Shown: in pieces, positions 39,454 to 49,020 of the stretch
Numbering within the stretch: the stretch's first letter is position 1
Layout: the number at the start of each line of letters is the position of its first letter
Source: Cyclospora cayetanensis
Taxonomy: Eukaryota > Apicomplexa > Conoidasida > Eucoccidiorida > Eimeriidae
Length of the DNA stretch: 54,397 nt
Direction: 5' to 3'
Assembly: GCF_002999335.1 (NCBI RefSeq)
Contig: NW_020312177.1
Span: 1 to 54,397, forward strand
Position numbers and translations under genes: made by a program
The notes under the pieces: model-generated
Databases searched by the model: none
Seen by the model: only the letters and a program-made list of their open reading frames with translations
What the model was told of the DNA's origin: nothing

Positions 39454-41781
39454 TCAGAAGGAAAAGATGACGTAGTTCATCAGGATGAAGCCAAGCAGCA
39501 AAAATAGGCACGAGTATAGACGCTGGAGGTCCTCCTCTGTATGCCAAAGAAAAACAGCACCGCACAACACAAATGACAATAAGCGACAGCAGGACCTACA
39601 CAAGCAGCACCATTGAGCCGTAGCAACGCCAGGAAAAGCAGCAGAAAGGGCCGCATAAACTTACGATTCCAAGGCCTGGGGTGCTGCTCTGTAAACGGAT
39701 TGCGGACGCCAAATGTAGCATCCCCGCCGGAAAAGGAGAAACCGACATTGAATGGAAAGATTCCAAACGAAAGAGAAACGCCCTGAGGTAGGAAGCGGTT
39801 CTGCGAACACACAAAGCCACTGGCCGGAAATGACTACATCGAAGCAGGTTCTAGAATCGTGGTGAAATAACAACCAGATCAAACAATCCAAGCGAGTTGA
39901 GAAATGTTGATGCAGTGAGATACTTCGAACGCTAGAGACCACGGAATCCAGTGGAAATATATGTAGCCATGAGTAATCAAAAGCACCAGAGGTGGAACCC
40001 CTTGCAATAACACACATAAATCACGCAGAATAATGAAGTGCCTTTCATCGTTGTACTACAGAAGCAGCTCCTCACCCGACGTGTGGGGGACACCTCCGGT
40101 CGCTCAGCGCGGGGTCTCTTTGGCGCCGTTCCAGCGTCCCTGATGTGCATCCATTCGACAAAAAAAAGAATAATCACGAATCAGCCAACGGGCCGATCCT
40201 CAGCACATTCGAATGCAGCAGCAAAGATGAAAACGATGGATGTGTTACTAGCATCGGTGTAAAAACGGATCACAAGCTCTCGTAGCAGCCCACATGTGTC
40301 TGGAGTGAGCATGGGCTTTGGGGTTTGAGTGCCGGCCATAAACTGGAATAACATTGTCCGCAGATACTCCCGCTTTACAAAGAGGACACTCGTCCGATTG
40401 TTGCAGCCAAACGTGTAGACATCCCCAGCAAAACTGCAATGCCAGCACACATACAAAGGACACCAATATGCACTACACGTGCAAATCAGGCAGCACCGGA
40501 TAAAAGTTTTCTTTTTATTGTGCCTCATCTTGCTACCGCCGTTGCTAATCCTGCTAAAATCGTACACGAAAAGCTGGAAGTCTACATGTGGATCCTGTGT
40601 CAAACAGCGAAAGCTGAAGCATGCTTTGAAGAAACAAACAGCGGAGAGAGTACAGTGCTGATACGCTTAAAACAGCAAGGTGGCGATGGAAAGCGACAAT
40701 CGCAGCAACAACAAGAAAGCCTTACCAGGTGACCGCAACGCGTAACTACGGGGTCTGTGACATCGTCCATACAAATGCTACACTCAAATGGCGATGCTCC
40801 ATCTCTCCGGTTGCCACTGCTCCTGTTTCCATTGTTGTTAGCACTGCTGCTGCTGGCTGTTGCTCCTGCAGCAAAGGCTGACGTGCTGCTGCTGGCGCTT
40901 TGCGAGTCCTGACCAGCGACATATCTGCTGCCGGAGTTGCTGCTGTTTCTGTTACTTTTGCCAGGAATAAAGCTATAAGCTGTTGCCCGAGGCTTAAAGT
41001 TGTTGTTTGTGTTAATGGTTACGGCCTCCATCGGCGCTGCAGGTTCTGAGCTTGAACCAGTACTTGTTCTATCTTCTGGGGAAAAGAACCTGTGGTCGTC
41101 CCTTCTAATATCAGTGCTACTGGAGTTGAAAATGCTGGGTTCCGGGCAGTCACAGCTGCTACTACCATCATTCGGTGGCGAAGATCCTGAATGACCAGCT
41201 ACAAGACTCCTAGAAGTGTCCTCTCGGTTGCTGTCTTCGTCATCTTTGAGTACAGTATGGTGCCCCCTAGTACCAGCATGCTCAGCCGGGGTATCTACAC
41301 CACAGTTCTTGCTGCTTTCCTTGCCTTCTTCGCTGCTCTTGTCAACACCCATCACCTCCTTCCTGTTGCAATCGCCGTTATTGTTGCGGCTGTAGTTTGT
41401 GCAAAGTGTAGAGCTTGGACCCCTGTCCCCCGTTCCTTCCGCAGAACTGTCACTGCTATTGTGGACTACAGGGATGCTGTCTGCGTCGATAGATAAATCT
41501 GCTGCAGCCGCCTCTATATCTGCTGTGGCACCATCGTTATTGATGCCGCTGCTTCTAGTGTTGCTGCTGCAGTCCTCACTGCTGGCGCCGGTGTGGGCCT
41601 TGTCTTCTATACGGCACTCAGAGGGCTCTCGCTTGTTAGCGTTCCAGGTGTTAGTGCTGCTAACAGAGCTGCCACTAACGCTGTTGGAATCACTGCTGTT
41701 GAGGCACAAAGTAGCATTGTTGCTGCAGATGCCAGATGCTGCATCAACGGCAGCAGCTTCTGATTCGGATTCAGTTGGCAT
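39454..41781 (-). CDS. RNF5/RNF185 (RMA1)-type membrane-anchored RING E3 ubiquitin ligase
   Basis: Proposed exons are 41781-40726, 40433-40294, 40139-40076, 39800-39596 and 39536-39454, 515 residues in frame. The first about 335 residues are Ser/Asn/Asp-rich and probably disordered. The C3HC4 RING follows: [20 protein letters not shown] joined to [12 protein letters not shown] and CPLCKA, then [18 protein letters not shown] segment matches the conserved Pro/Arg stretch after the RING in RNF185. [16 protein letters not shown] is the family Gly/Phe region. Two hydrophobic segments ([10 protein letters not shown] and [18 protein letters not shown]) end the protein, as in RNF5/RNF185, which sit in the ER or mitochondrial membrane and act in ER-associated degradation. 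RING plus tail anchors suggest that role here. The exon 2 donor (AT|GTGGGC) and exon 4 donor (G|GTCCTG, or G|GTGCTG at 39611) are weak and uncertain. The N-terminal extension is far longer than in animals or plants. Confidence 0.86.
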
Positions 41782-42308
41782 CAGCCCGTCTCCTTAGCAG
41801 CTCGACAGCGGTTGATTCTGTTACACGTATAGTGCAGCTGATGGAAGGATGTACTCCGCTTGATGCTTCATGAGAAACAAGTCAGTGGGCGGGGAGCTGC
41901 CTGTAGCTTTCCCTTTGCCGCAGATGCCGCGAAAAGCACTTTCTCAGTACTTCTGCCGCTCCAAGACAAATTGTTTCTATTGCATCTCAGCCTGCGCCCT
42001 CATGAATGCCCCGTTCGGCCAGTTGCAGCAACAACAAGGAGAAAACCTCTTATGCCGATCTTACCAATTGCTACAAAATACACGTTACTCCGGATACTGT
42101 CGCTGCTTTGGTTTGCTTTCACCCAGGAGACTGAAGCTGGCTCCGGATGCCCCTCAGCACGACAGATTCGACCAGCTGAAGGCTCCTAGAGAGTCAGGAA
42201 TATGAGCCAACCTTTACCCGGCGTCACGGCGGAGAAGCTACGGTCCCCGAACCCACGCTTCCTGCTACTGCCGTAGCTTCTGTTGCCGGTGTCTACCCAA
42301 TACACAAA
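41782..42308. other. Upstream region of the RING E3 gene
   Basis: This probably holds the promoter and 5' UTR of the minus-strand RING gene and the 3' end of the small candidate gene at 42309-42765. A plus-strand frame (41870-42205, 111 codons) has no recognisable motif and no splice-supported link to the downstream TBC gene. Confidence 0.4.
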
Positions 42309-42765
42309 TTATGAGGGACGAGTATGCCGGAACTGCAGCTGTGGAGGCTGCACTTTTTGCTGCAAGGGAGCCACTGCAGCCAAAATGTTACTGCGACTCT
42401 GGTGGACGGCAAAGACCTCGAGCAGAGTGCCCGCTACTCTGAAGACACAGAAGGAACAGTGATTACTGGGTAATTGCTGCCACATCAACAGGAATAATTT
42501 TGGTTGTATGCGCAACTGCGGTGCCAGCATCGGTAGTACCAGCACCTTCAGGGCCCCACGGTTGCAAGGGCGGAGGTGGCAGCCGAATCATCAGAAGCGG
42601 CTCTGATGCTTTTCCCTTGACAAAGCACCCCATAGCTGGATTATCCTTGGCTTTAGAAGGCAGAAGGATCCTCACGGCTGTGGCATTCGCTGCAGTGCCA
42701 ACTGCGCCAGTGGGACTTTTGACAAGGCAGGTGGAGCCTCCACCCCAAAACATATACTCCGCCAT
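42309..42765 (-). CDS. Candidate small two-segment gene of unknown function
   Basis: The minus-strand ATG at 42765 opens MAEYMFWGGGSTCLVK, followed by about 100 codons with coherent composition and a Pro/Gly-rich patch, ending at CAG TAA near 42463. A second open segment in another frame (VAGTLLEVFAVHQ..., stop at 42309) starts right after a good acceptor-like TGTGTCTTCAG. Joining CCCA|GTAATC to TTCAG|A gives one continuous 142-residue product, but the removed piece would be only 28 bases, too short for a normal spliceosomal intron. A one-base error or a different donor is as likely. No family was recognised. The start is only 69 bases from the ATG of the divergent TBC1D20-type gene. Confidence 0.35.
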
Positions 42766-42834
42766 GGCTTTGTGTTAGCCCTTTACCCTTTGCAGAGCTT
42801 GACGGACCCAGATGGGCAGCGTCAGTTACAGCAA
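42766..42834. promoter_or_regulatory. Possible shared promoter between divergent starts
   Basis: There are 69 bases between the minus-strand ATG at 42765 and the plus-strand ATG at 42835. If both starts are real, this gap and the leaders must hold a bidirectional promoter. The piece CCCTTTACCCTTTGCAG inside it also looks like a 3' splice site, so an upstream first exon of the plus-strand gene is an alternative. Confidence 0.25.
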
Positions 42835-45800
42835 ATGAAAATGAAGGGTCCTTGCGAAGAGGCAGAGCGAGGCTGCTCCACGAGCAAACGAACCCTTACG
42901 GAACGTACATACGGCAACAAGCGCAGTACCATGCGCATTCGAAATAAAAGTCACAGAGACAGCACAGACACGGATGTGCAGCACACGAATTCCTCCTGTG
43001 TTTGCCCCTGCCTCCGGTGGCGCACCCAACCAGCAGTGTCTGCAGCAGACATGGCAGCAGCAGCAGAAGATGCGGTACGGGAAGTTTGTTCCATTGCCAA
43101 AAAGGACTCATGCCTCCATACGCACGAGGCCAAAAACGGCAGTGGCATCCGAGCATTTGCTGCCGAGCTGTCCCGCTTCAGAGGCGGCTTCAGGGCAAGC
43201 TGCTGGCGCTTGCCGCTGTACCTGCTAATGCTACGCTCCTGCTGTGTCACTCGACCGATGCTGCTGATACTTGCGTTTCTTAGATGCCGGCAGCGGCTCC
43301 AGCAGTTGACACGAAGTCGCAGGCTCTCCTTAAGCAGCTGGAAAGAGCATCCCTATAAGCAGCAGCGGCAGCAGTATGACCGAACTGCGGATTGCAAAGA
43401 GGAAAACGTTTTCAAGAGTGGCAGCGGCACCGATTCTTTCCACTTCAGCTGGTTGTGGCATCGAATAACCGGGGTTCTTCAACTCGCTTCACAGTACCGT
43501 TTGACGTATGGCAGGAGGCTTCCTGAGGCTTTGTTGCTTCTGGTGCTACTGCGGCCCACCTGTGAGGACGATGCTGAGGAGCGTCAGTGTGAAACAGAGC
43601 AGCAGCGGCGGCAGCAGCAGCAGTCGTGGACTTGGAATGCAGACGATCTTTTACAGGAAGATGCCGATACGATTGTTTGCCGCCTGCTACTGCTGCTGCT
43701 GGGTCGGCTTCCAGATGATGACTCTCCTCTGCGGCTTGCTGCTGCCGTGCAACAGCTGCATGCACAAGCACAACAGAGCCAGCAGCGAAATCAGCAGCAG
43801 CAGCCAGACAAAGCAGCAGGGGTACTGCCACTGCTGCCGTGGTGGGTTGAGGCACAGCTGTCAAGGGACAGTAACGAGCAGCACCAAGTCGAGAAAGACG
43901 TGGAGCGGTCATTCACTGCATGGCGCCTCATCAGTAGCAGCGGCAGCAGCAGTAACAGCAGTAGCGAGGATAGCGCCCACAGCAGCGGCAGTTTTCTTAG
44001 CGTGTCTGATGAGCCACTAGAGTCCTCAAACAGCATCAGAAGTTGCAGCAGCATTCCTAAAAGCACAGATTCCTCCAGCAGCAACGGAGAGAGGGTCACA
44101 CAAGCTCCTGCAGGCTCCTCCAGCAGAATGTTGAGGTCCAACAGGAAGAGTAAAAGCATCCTTAGCAAGAAGGGTCTTCAATGCTTGCGGGGCAGCTTGC
44201 GACTTCTGCTGCTTGGTCTGCTCTCCCGCCACTTACCCACTCTTGCGTATGCACAGGGCATGCATGATATTGTCGCTGCGCTACTTCTCACTGCTGTTGA
44301 TGCACTGCAGCAGTTGACCGCTGCAACTGAGGTATACAAGCTTCTCGCAGGACGCGGGATCTGTTGTGCGAGCCAGAAGGATGCAGCAGCCATAGACAGT
44401 TGCTACTGCTCCTGCACCGAATGTTGCTCTCGTGCAAACAGCAGTGGCAACAGAAGATGCGGGTCGTTGGCCGCTCTCCCGTGCGGCTCTCTGCTGCGCA
44501 GCTGCATGCATCTATGTTGTTTTGTGGGGGCGGAGGAAATTCTATCTCCGTTTTCTGGGCTCTCCCTGGTGTGCTGCCACCTTGCGTTTATCCTCTCTGA
44601 GAGGGTGTGCCTTTGCTGTGTTAGTGACTATCTCGCTGCTCCCTTTGAAGCTTCGCTCATGCCAGCAGTACGGCTGCTCTCGCTGCTGCTGCAGCAGCAA
44701 GACCCGCAGTTGTCAACCCTACTGCGCCTTTGTTCTGCTGCAGCTGCGAATACACCCGGAGCGGAAGTACTTCCATGCGTTTCGTGGCTTATTACTTGGT
44801 TCACTCACTCCACGAACCCCTTCAAGCTTACTGCCAGACTCTTAGATTCTCTGCTATGTGGCCACCCTCTAATGGTTTTGTACGTTGCTGCTGCCGCCGT
44901 TCGTTCCCAGCGCCGCCGTCTCTTTGCAGTCTTCCGATCTGCTCTTGCTGACTGCAGAGCAGCGCAGCCGCTGTTCCAGCAGCAGCAGCAGCAACAGCAT
45001 TCTACGCTAATATGCGAGAATGGGGATGTGGCGGCGCTTTGTGAGAAGCTGCAACACAAGCCCGAGCTTATTGACCAATACAGAGATCAGATAGGAGATG
45101 CTGTGTATGGGGAAGTACACGCGGTGCTGCAGCGCGTACACTTGGGTAGACTATCTCTTGAGCGCTTGCTGGTGCAGGCCCATGATGCTCTTCTGCACGA
45201 GGTGACACCCGATCAGTTACTTGCTTACGCCGCGGCAGATGGGGTGCAGCTGCTTCCTTTTTCACCACTGCAGATGCCAGGTGCCCTCATGCCTAATGCT
45301 GCAGCCCCAGACAGCCGCGCATCCCCGTGCTGCTGCTGTGCTCGATTGTCATATAAGCCTGCCTTCTTTGACTTCGTAGGCCCCAGTATGCCGCCAGTAG
45401 TAGCTTCTTACACTACCCTTGCTGTTGGTGCCGCTAACGATGCAGCAGCTGCTGCATCGGAGCCAACGGTCAAACAGGCACTCCATGACACTGCAGCCTC
45501 GTGGGCTGCGGCTATCGGCGGTGCAGTTACCGCGCCCATCCGTGGGTCCTTGCCGTTTGCAGCAGAGGCCATCACAGCAGCATGTAACGATCGAAGTCCT
45601 TGCTGTTGCTACTCTGCGGAACGCTCTTTGGTTGGAGCAGCAATAACCCTGCAAAGCGATTCCTGTCCGGCGCTGTACAAGCATGTCCCCGTGCAGCCCG
45701 CGGGAAGCAAGGGTTGGAGGCAGCCACTGCCTTCTGTGTTTGTGCCTTTAGAACAGATGGTGGCTGTACAAAAACGAGAATTTGCCGCGTATTTGCCTGT

Positions 45801-45978
45801 GCGGCTGCTTCAGAATTTCGGGGAAACTGTGTTGCTGCAACGTATATGCAGGGCAGCGCTCGCCTTTGCAAGTCGCGCCACTGCTTGCCTTGCCTTATGC
45901 ACGGGAGCAGTGGCCTGTCTGGCTCTGCTGCTGCAGTGGCTAGCGGAGAGGGCCTTGCGTGATTCTGGAAGCAATTGA
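42835..45978 (+). CDS. TBC1D20: TBC1D20-type Rab GTPase-activating protein, tail-anchored
   Basis: An intronless frame of 1047 codons from the first in-frame ATG. TBC domains stimulate GTP hydrolysis by Rabs. TBC1D20 (yeast Gyp8) acts on Rab1/Rab18 at the ER. Visible parts: the arginine-finger motif KDVERSF (Arg near residue 358); YAQGMHDIVAALL with the glutamine finger (Gln near 474); and SWLITWFTH followed by LLDSLLCGHPLM (from residue 651), a signature particular to the TBC1D20 branch. The C-terminus has a hydrophobic helix (about 1003-1040) before a short tail, matching the tail anchor of TBC1D20. The Arg-to-Gln finger spacing is inflated by a Ser/Gln-rich insertion (about residues 365-445), and further Gln, Ala and Cys/Ser-rich insertions make it more than twice the human length (about 400). 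A splice acceptor-like site at 42795 leaves open an additional 5' exon. Both catalytic residues are kept, so activity is likely. Confidence 0.88.
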   Translation: MKMKGPCEEAERGCSTSKRTLTERTYGNKRSTMRIRNKSHRDSTDTDVQHTNSSCVCPCLRWRTQPAVSAADMAAAAEDAVREVCSIAKKDSCLHTHEAKNGSGIRAFAAELSRFRGGFRASCWRLPLYLLMLRSCCVTRPMLLILAFLRCRQRLQQLTRSRRLSLSSWKEHPYKQQRQQYDRTADCKEENVFKSGSGTDSFHFSWLWHRITGVLQLASQYRLTYGRRLPEALLLLVLLRPTCEDDAEERQCETEQQRRQQQQSWTWNADDLLQEDADTIVCRLLLLLLGRLPDDDSPLRLAAAVQQLHAQAQQSQQRNQQQQPDKAAGVLPLLPWWVEAQLSRDSNEQHQVEKDVERSFTAWRLISSSGSSSNSSSEDSAHSSGSFLSVSDEPLESSNSIRSCSSIPKSTDSSSSNGERVTQAPAGSSSRMLRSNRKSKSILSKKGLQCLRGSLRLLLLGLLSRHLPTLAYAQGMHDIVAALLLTAVDALQQLTAATEVYKLLAGRGICCASQKDAAAIDSCYCSCTECCSRANSSGNRRCGSLAALPCGSLLRSCMHLCCFVGAEEILSPFSGLSLVCCHLAFILSERVCLCCVSDYLAAPFEASLMPAVRLLSLLLQQQDPQLSTLLRLCSAAAANTPGAEVLPCVSWLITWFTHSTNPFKLTARLLDSLLCGHPLMVLYVAAAAVRSQRRRLFAVFRSALADCRAAQPLFQQQQQQQHSTLICENGDVAALCEKLQHKPELIDQYRDQIGDAVYGEVHAVLQRVHLGRLSLERLLVQAHDALLHEVTPDQLLAYAAADGVQLLPFSPLQMPGALMPNAAAPDSRASPCCCCARLSYKPAFFDFVGPSMPPVVASYTTLAVGAANDAAAAASEPTVKQALHDTAASWAAAIGGAVTAPIRGSLPFAAEAITAACNDRSPCCCYSAERSLVGAAITLQSDSCPALYKHVPVQPAGSKGWRQPLPSVFVPLEQMVAVQKREFAAYLPVRLLQNFGETVLLQRICRAALAFASRATACLALCTGAVACLALLLQWLAERALRDSGSN

Positions 45979-48900
45979 GAAACTGCTACCGAGCAGATCG
46001 CGTCGCTGTAGCAGTGCTTTATGTCTCTGATGCCTTCAATTTGCTTGTATATTACACTCACCCGATCATGCGGAATAGTGCTTAAATGGATTACACGGAT
46101 AGCTGTGACATTCTTAGACTTCCCACGTGAATTCAAATGAAGTAGACGCTTTGAATCTGCCGGTGCTACACACACTCAAGGGGAGACACTAAAAAAGCAG
46201 GCAGGATGAAAACATAAGAGAATTCTGATGCGTGTAGCAGCACTCGAAACAGGTATATTCTAATCGTCTAGATACGATACTGCACTGCGACGCACCTCCG
46301 TTTGCTTTTAGCCTTCGTTATTGTGCTTCACATAGTATGAAGGGTCGTAAACGAGGAGACATAGCAACAGCAAGCAAAATGCTGAAGACTACCTAGTTTG
46401 CTCTTATTTTCTTCAGCGAACACTGTACAGGGAGTAAACGCTGAAAGTTTTATAAGTACGGTATCAAAGAGAAATACGAATGAGGCTGGGTTCTTCAGCA
46501 ATGTGCGGTAATAACACACAAAAAGGTCGTAGAGCTGCTGCAATCGGTGCAGTCTTGTGTCTCCCATGTCTCGCTTATTTCGCACCCTATGAGATGATCA
46601 AGTGCATCAAAGTAGAGACAGAACGTTGCACTCAGGCATTGACGCTCTGAACTCCTCTTCCGAGGTCCTGCTTTCTTTACTCTCGCGGGCTAGAAAACCT
46701 GCATGGCATAACATCCATCACAACATCCACATATCGAGAGGCATTAAGGCTTCCTTTGATGCCATCCAAAGCAAAGGCACTAGGAAGTTTCTTATCTGCT
46801 CATGAGGAGGCTAAATCCTGTGTTCTCAAATATGCACGACCAAACGTGTATGGGAGGAAATGGGCTTCCTGGGTCTGGGTGAGTCGTTGACCTACTTGAG
46901 CTTCTCTGTCATGAGTAAGCCGGCGGCGACTACGGTTTTCAGCATAGTCTACGCTTTCGTAGGATAAAGGCAATCGCGCACCCTTTAAGCTCCCTGGGCA
47001 TTGACAGCTATTTGGACATGCAGCTGACGCACATGCACATTACATTGTGTCTGCTTTTGAAATGACGGGGGGAAGACATAGTGGGCCAAGGTAGATTTAC
47101 ACCATTTCTACTGCACTAAGTAAATAGAACTGGGAACTAGTGAAGAATCGACCGGCTAGTTTAACCTTTCCTCTCTTGTTAATTGCAGAGTACTGTTCAT
47201 CCGATACAACATCCAGCGCTAGTTAGGCCAATATTGGGGGCAAGAGCTTAATGTTGACTCCATGTGGCAATAGCGGGAGACAATAGGCCCCTTTTCCAAA
47301 ACTGCCCCGAGATCACTGTGCCCTGCGCCATGTTGGTTTTGGCATAAGGTAACGTATGTGCGCCCTCAGCTGAAGACCTCAGTAAAAGAGGGTTATAATA
47401 TCCCTGTTTCTTCAACTTACAAAGACTTTAAGAATGAGCATGTATTTTAGGCCCTTATCTATCCTCTCGAAGTCTTCATATGCTTTTCTGATGTGTCGCA
47501 CATGAAACCATTTCCCGCTCAGATGATCCCTAGATGAGCTTGTATATGATTACCAGTTATGAAGATGTGACTGCACATCTACTTATTACAGCACTGAATC
47601 AGTTCTACACCACAAGGATGTACATAGTGTGGTTTTACTACGGCTGCATGCGATTACTTACCGTGCCCCACGAGCGCAACTGAGTGCGCACTTGATGCTC
47701 CCCATAACCGTGACTAACAAATCCACTGGGTTGATGACGAAGGGGGCTATTTCTTCGAGCAAAGATGTTGGAGGTTTATCAAATAATTTGCGGCGTTCTC
47801 TATTTCAAGGGCCTTATAGACACCCTGTGAACTCCGCTAAACTAGTGATTTTACAGTACGTAGGTAGAATTACCACATAAAGAGAAAAAACCAAATTTAC
47901 CACAACAGTACAACGTAGTATGGTAAATTGCCAGTCGGGGTAGTTAGTTTACGGGTTCTGTACAGACGTGGCATGCAGTAACTGCGAACAACGCATCGAA
48001 CTGCATGGCTTGAAGGCATAGGCTGGTGTCCAAAGTATGACATAAGATTGGTATAGGATACGATTAAATCTGAGGCATACTCTGCACAGTCGGAGCCTTT
48101 TGTAGTGCATCAGAAAGCTCATGGCGACGTAACTGAACCTAGAGGACAATGGGTGTCTAACGGAAAGGATGTGTCAGTGCCGTTGCCTCGCTCCTCTATG
48201 CAACGATTTTCTGTATTCTAAATGAGGTAATGGTGTACACGTCAGTTGTTGTTTGTAACGGAGGAATAACGGAAAAATAATGGGGAATACTCCGCGAAAG
48301 CGGCACACGAACCGTCAGACTGTTAGCAAACTTACACTATGTGACGGGCAAGAAAGCAAAGCGAAATCACTGCCTTCATTTTATTCTTCAAAGTATTAAT
48401 AGCACGCGTTAGAGCTGATATGCTGCGAAGCCTAGCTGCTGATCTGCCGGGCAAACAGTCAGAAAAGACGGACTGCAGCCCCTAAACAGGGCACTGTTTT
48501 TGCATGACTTTTGTAATTTACTCATGGAATGACAAAAGTTGAGGTCATACTTATTAGAAAGATCTGGTTTTGGCCGGTTCTCCGCTATTTCCTCACGGAA
48601 TAGATATCGGGGCGGGCCAAACAAGACTGTCCGTTCTCCAAGGATGTGGATGTACAGACAGCTCAGCAATTCGTGTCATTTTTATGGCGCATTGGCAGAC
48701 TTTAGATTGGCCTGTAAACCTTTTTAGCTGTCTCTCATCTCAACACCTGTTATCTTGGTTTACTTGGAAGCGGAAGAGACCTACAAACGACCGAGCCGTG
48801 GCTCCTCCTCACGACTACCTTTCAGGTCTTTCCATTCCCTTTGCATTTTGTCAGGTTTGCTTTGAGTATCTGAGGTTCCTGCGAGAAAAACAACCTGAAC

Positions 48901-49020
48901 CTAGCGAAAAGAGCTGTGGGGACGGGCTTCGGCAAACAGGACACCATTAAGGACCATCTAGCGCGTCCTACTAACTTGACTCTTGTTTCCGTTAGCCGAT
49001 AATCATCCGCAGTGGAAGCA
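45979..49020. other. Intergenic stretch between the two TBC genes
   Basis: Three kilobases without a recognisable exon on either strand. Short frames (46328-46585 minus, 47629-47880 plus, 48570-48950 plus) carry no known motif. The right end should contain the promoter of the gene starting at 49021. No retroelement signature was found here, unlike the left half of the window. Confidence 0.45.

Noticed and set aside
42772..42834. N-terminal 21 codons before the first ATG of the TBC1D20-type frame
   Set aside because: The frame is open but begins at GTG, which is not a usual start in a nuclear gene; the ATG at 42835 is used.
43600..43806. CAG-rich runs as a possible free microsatellite or repeat array
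   Set aside because: They lie within the TBC1D20-type coding frame and encode Gln/Ala; they are low-complexity coding sequence rather than a separate element.
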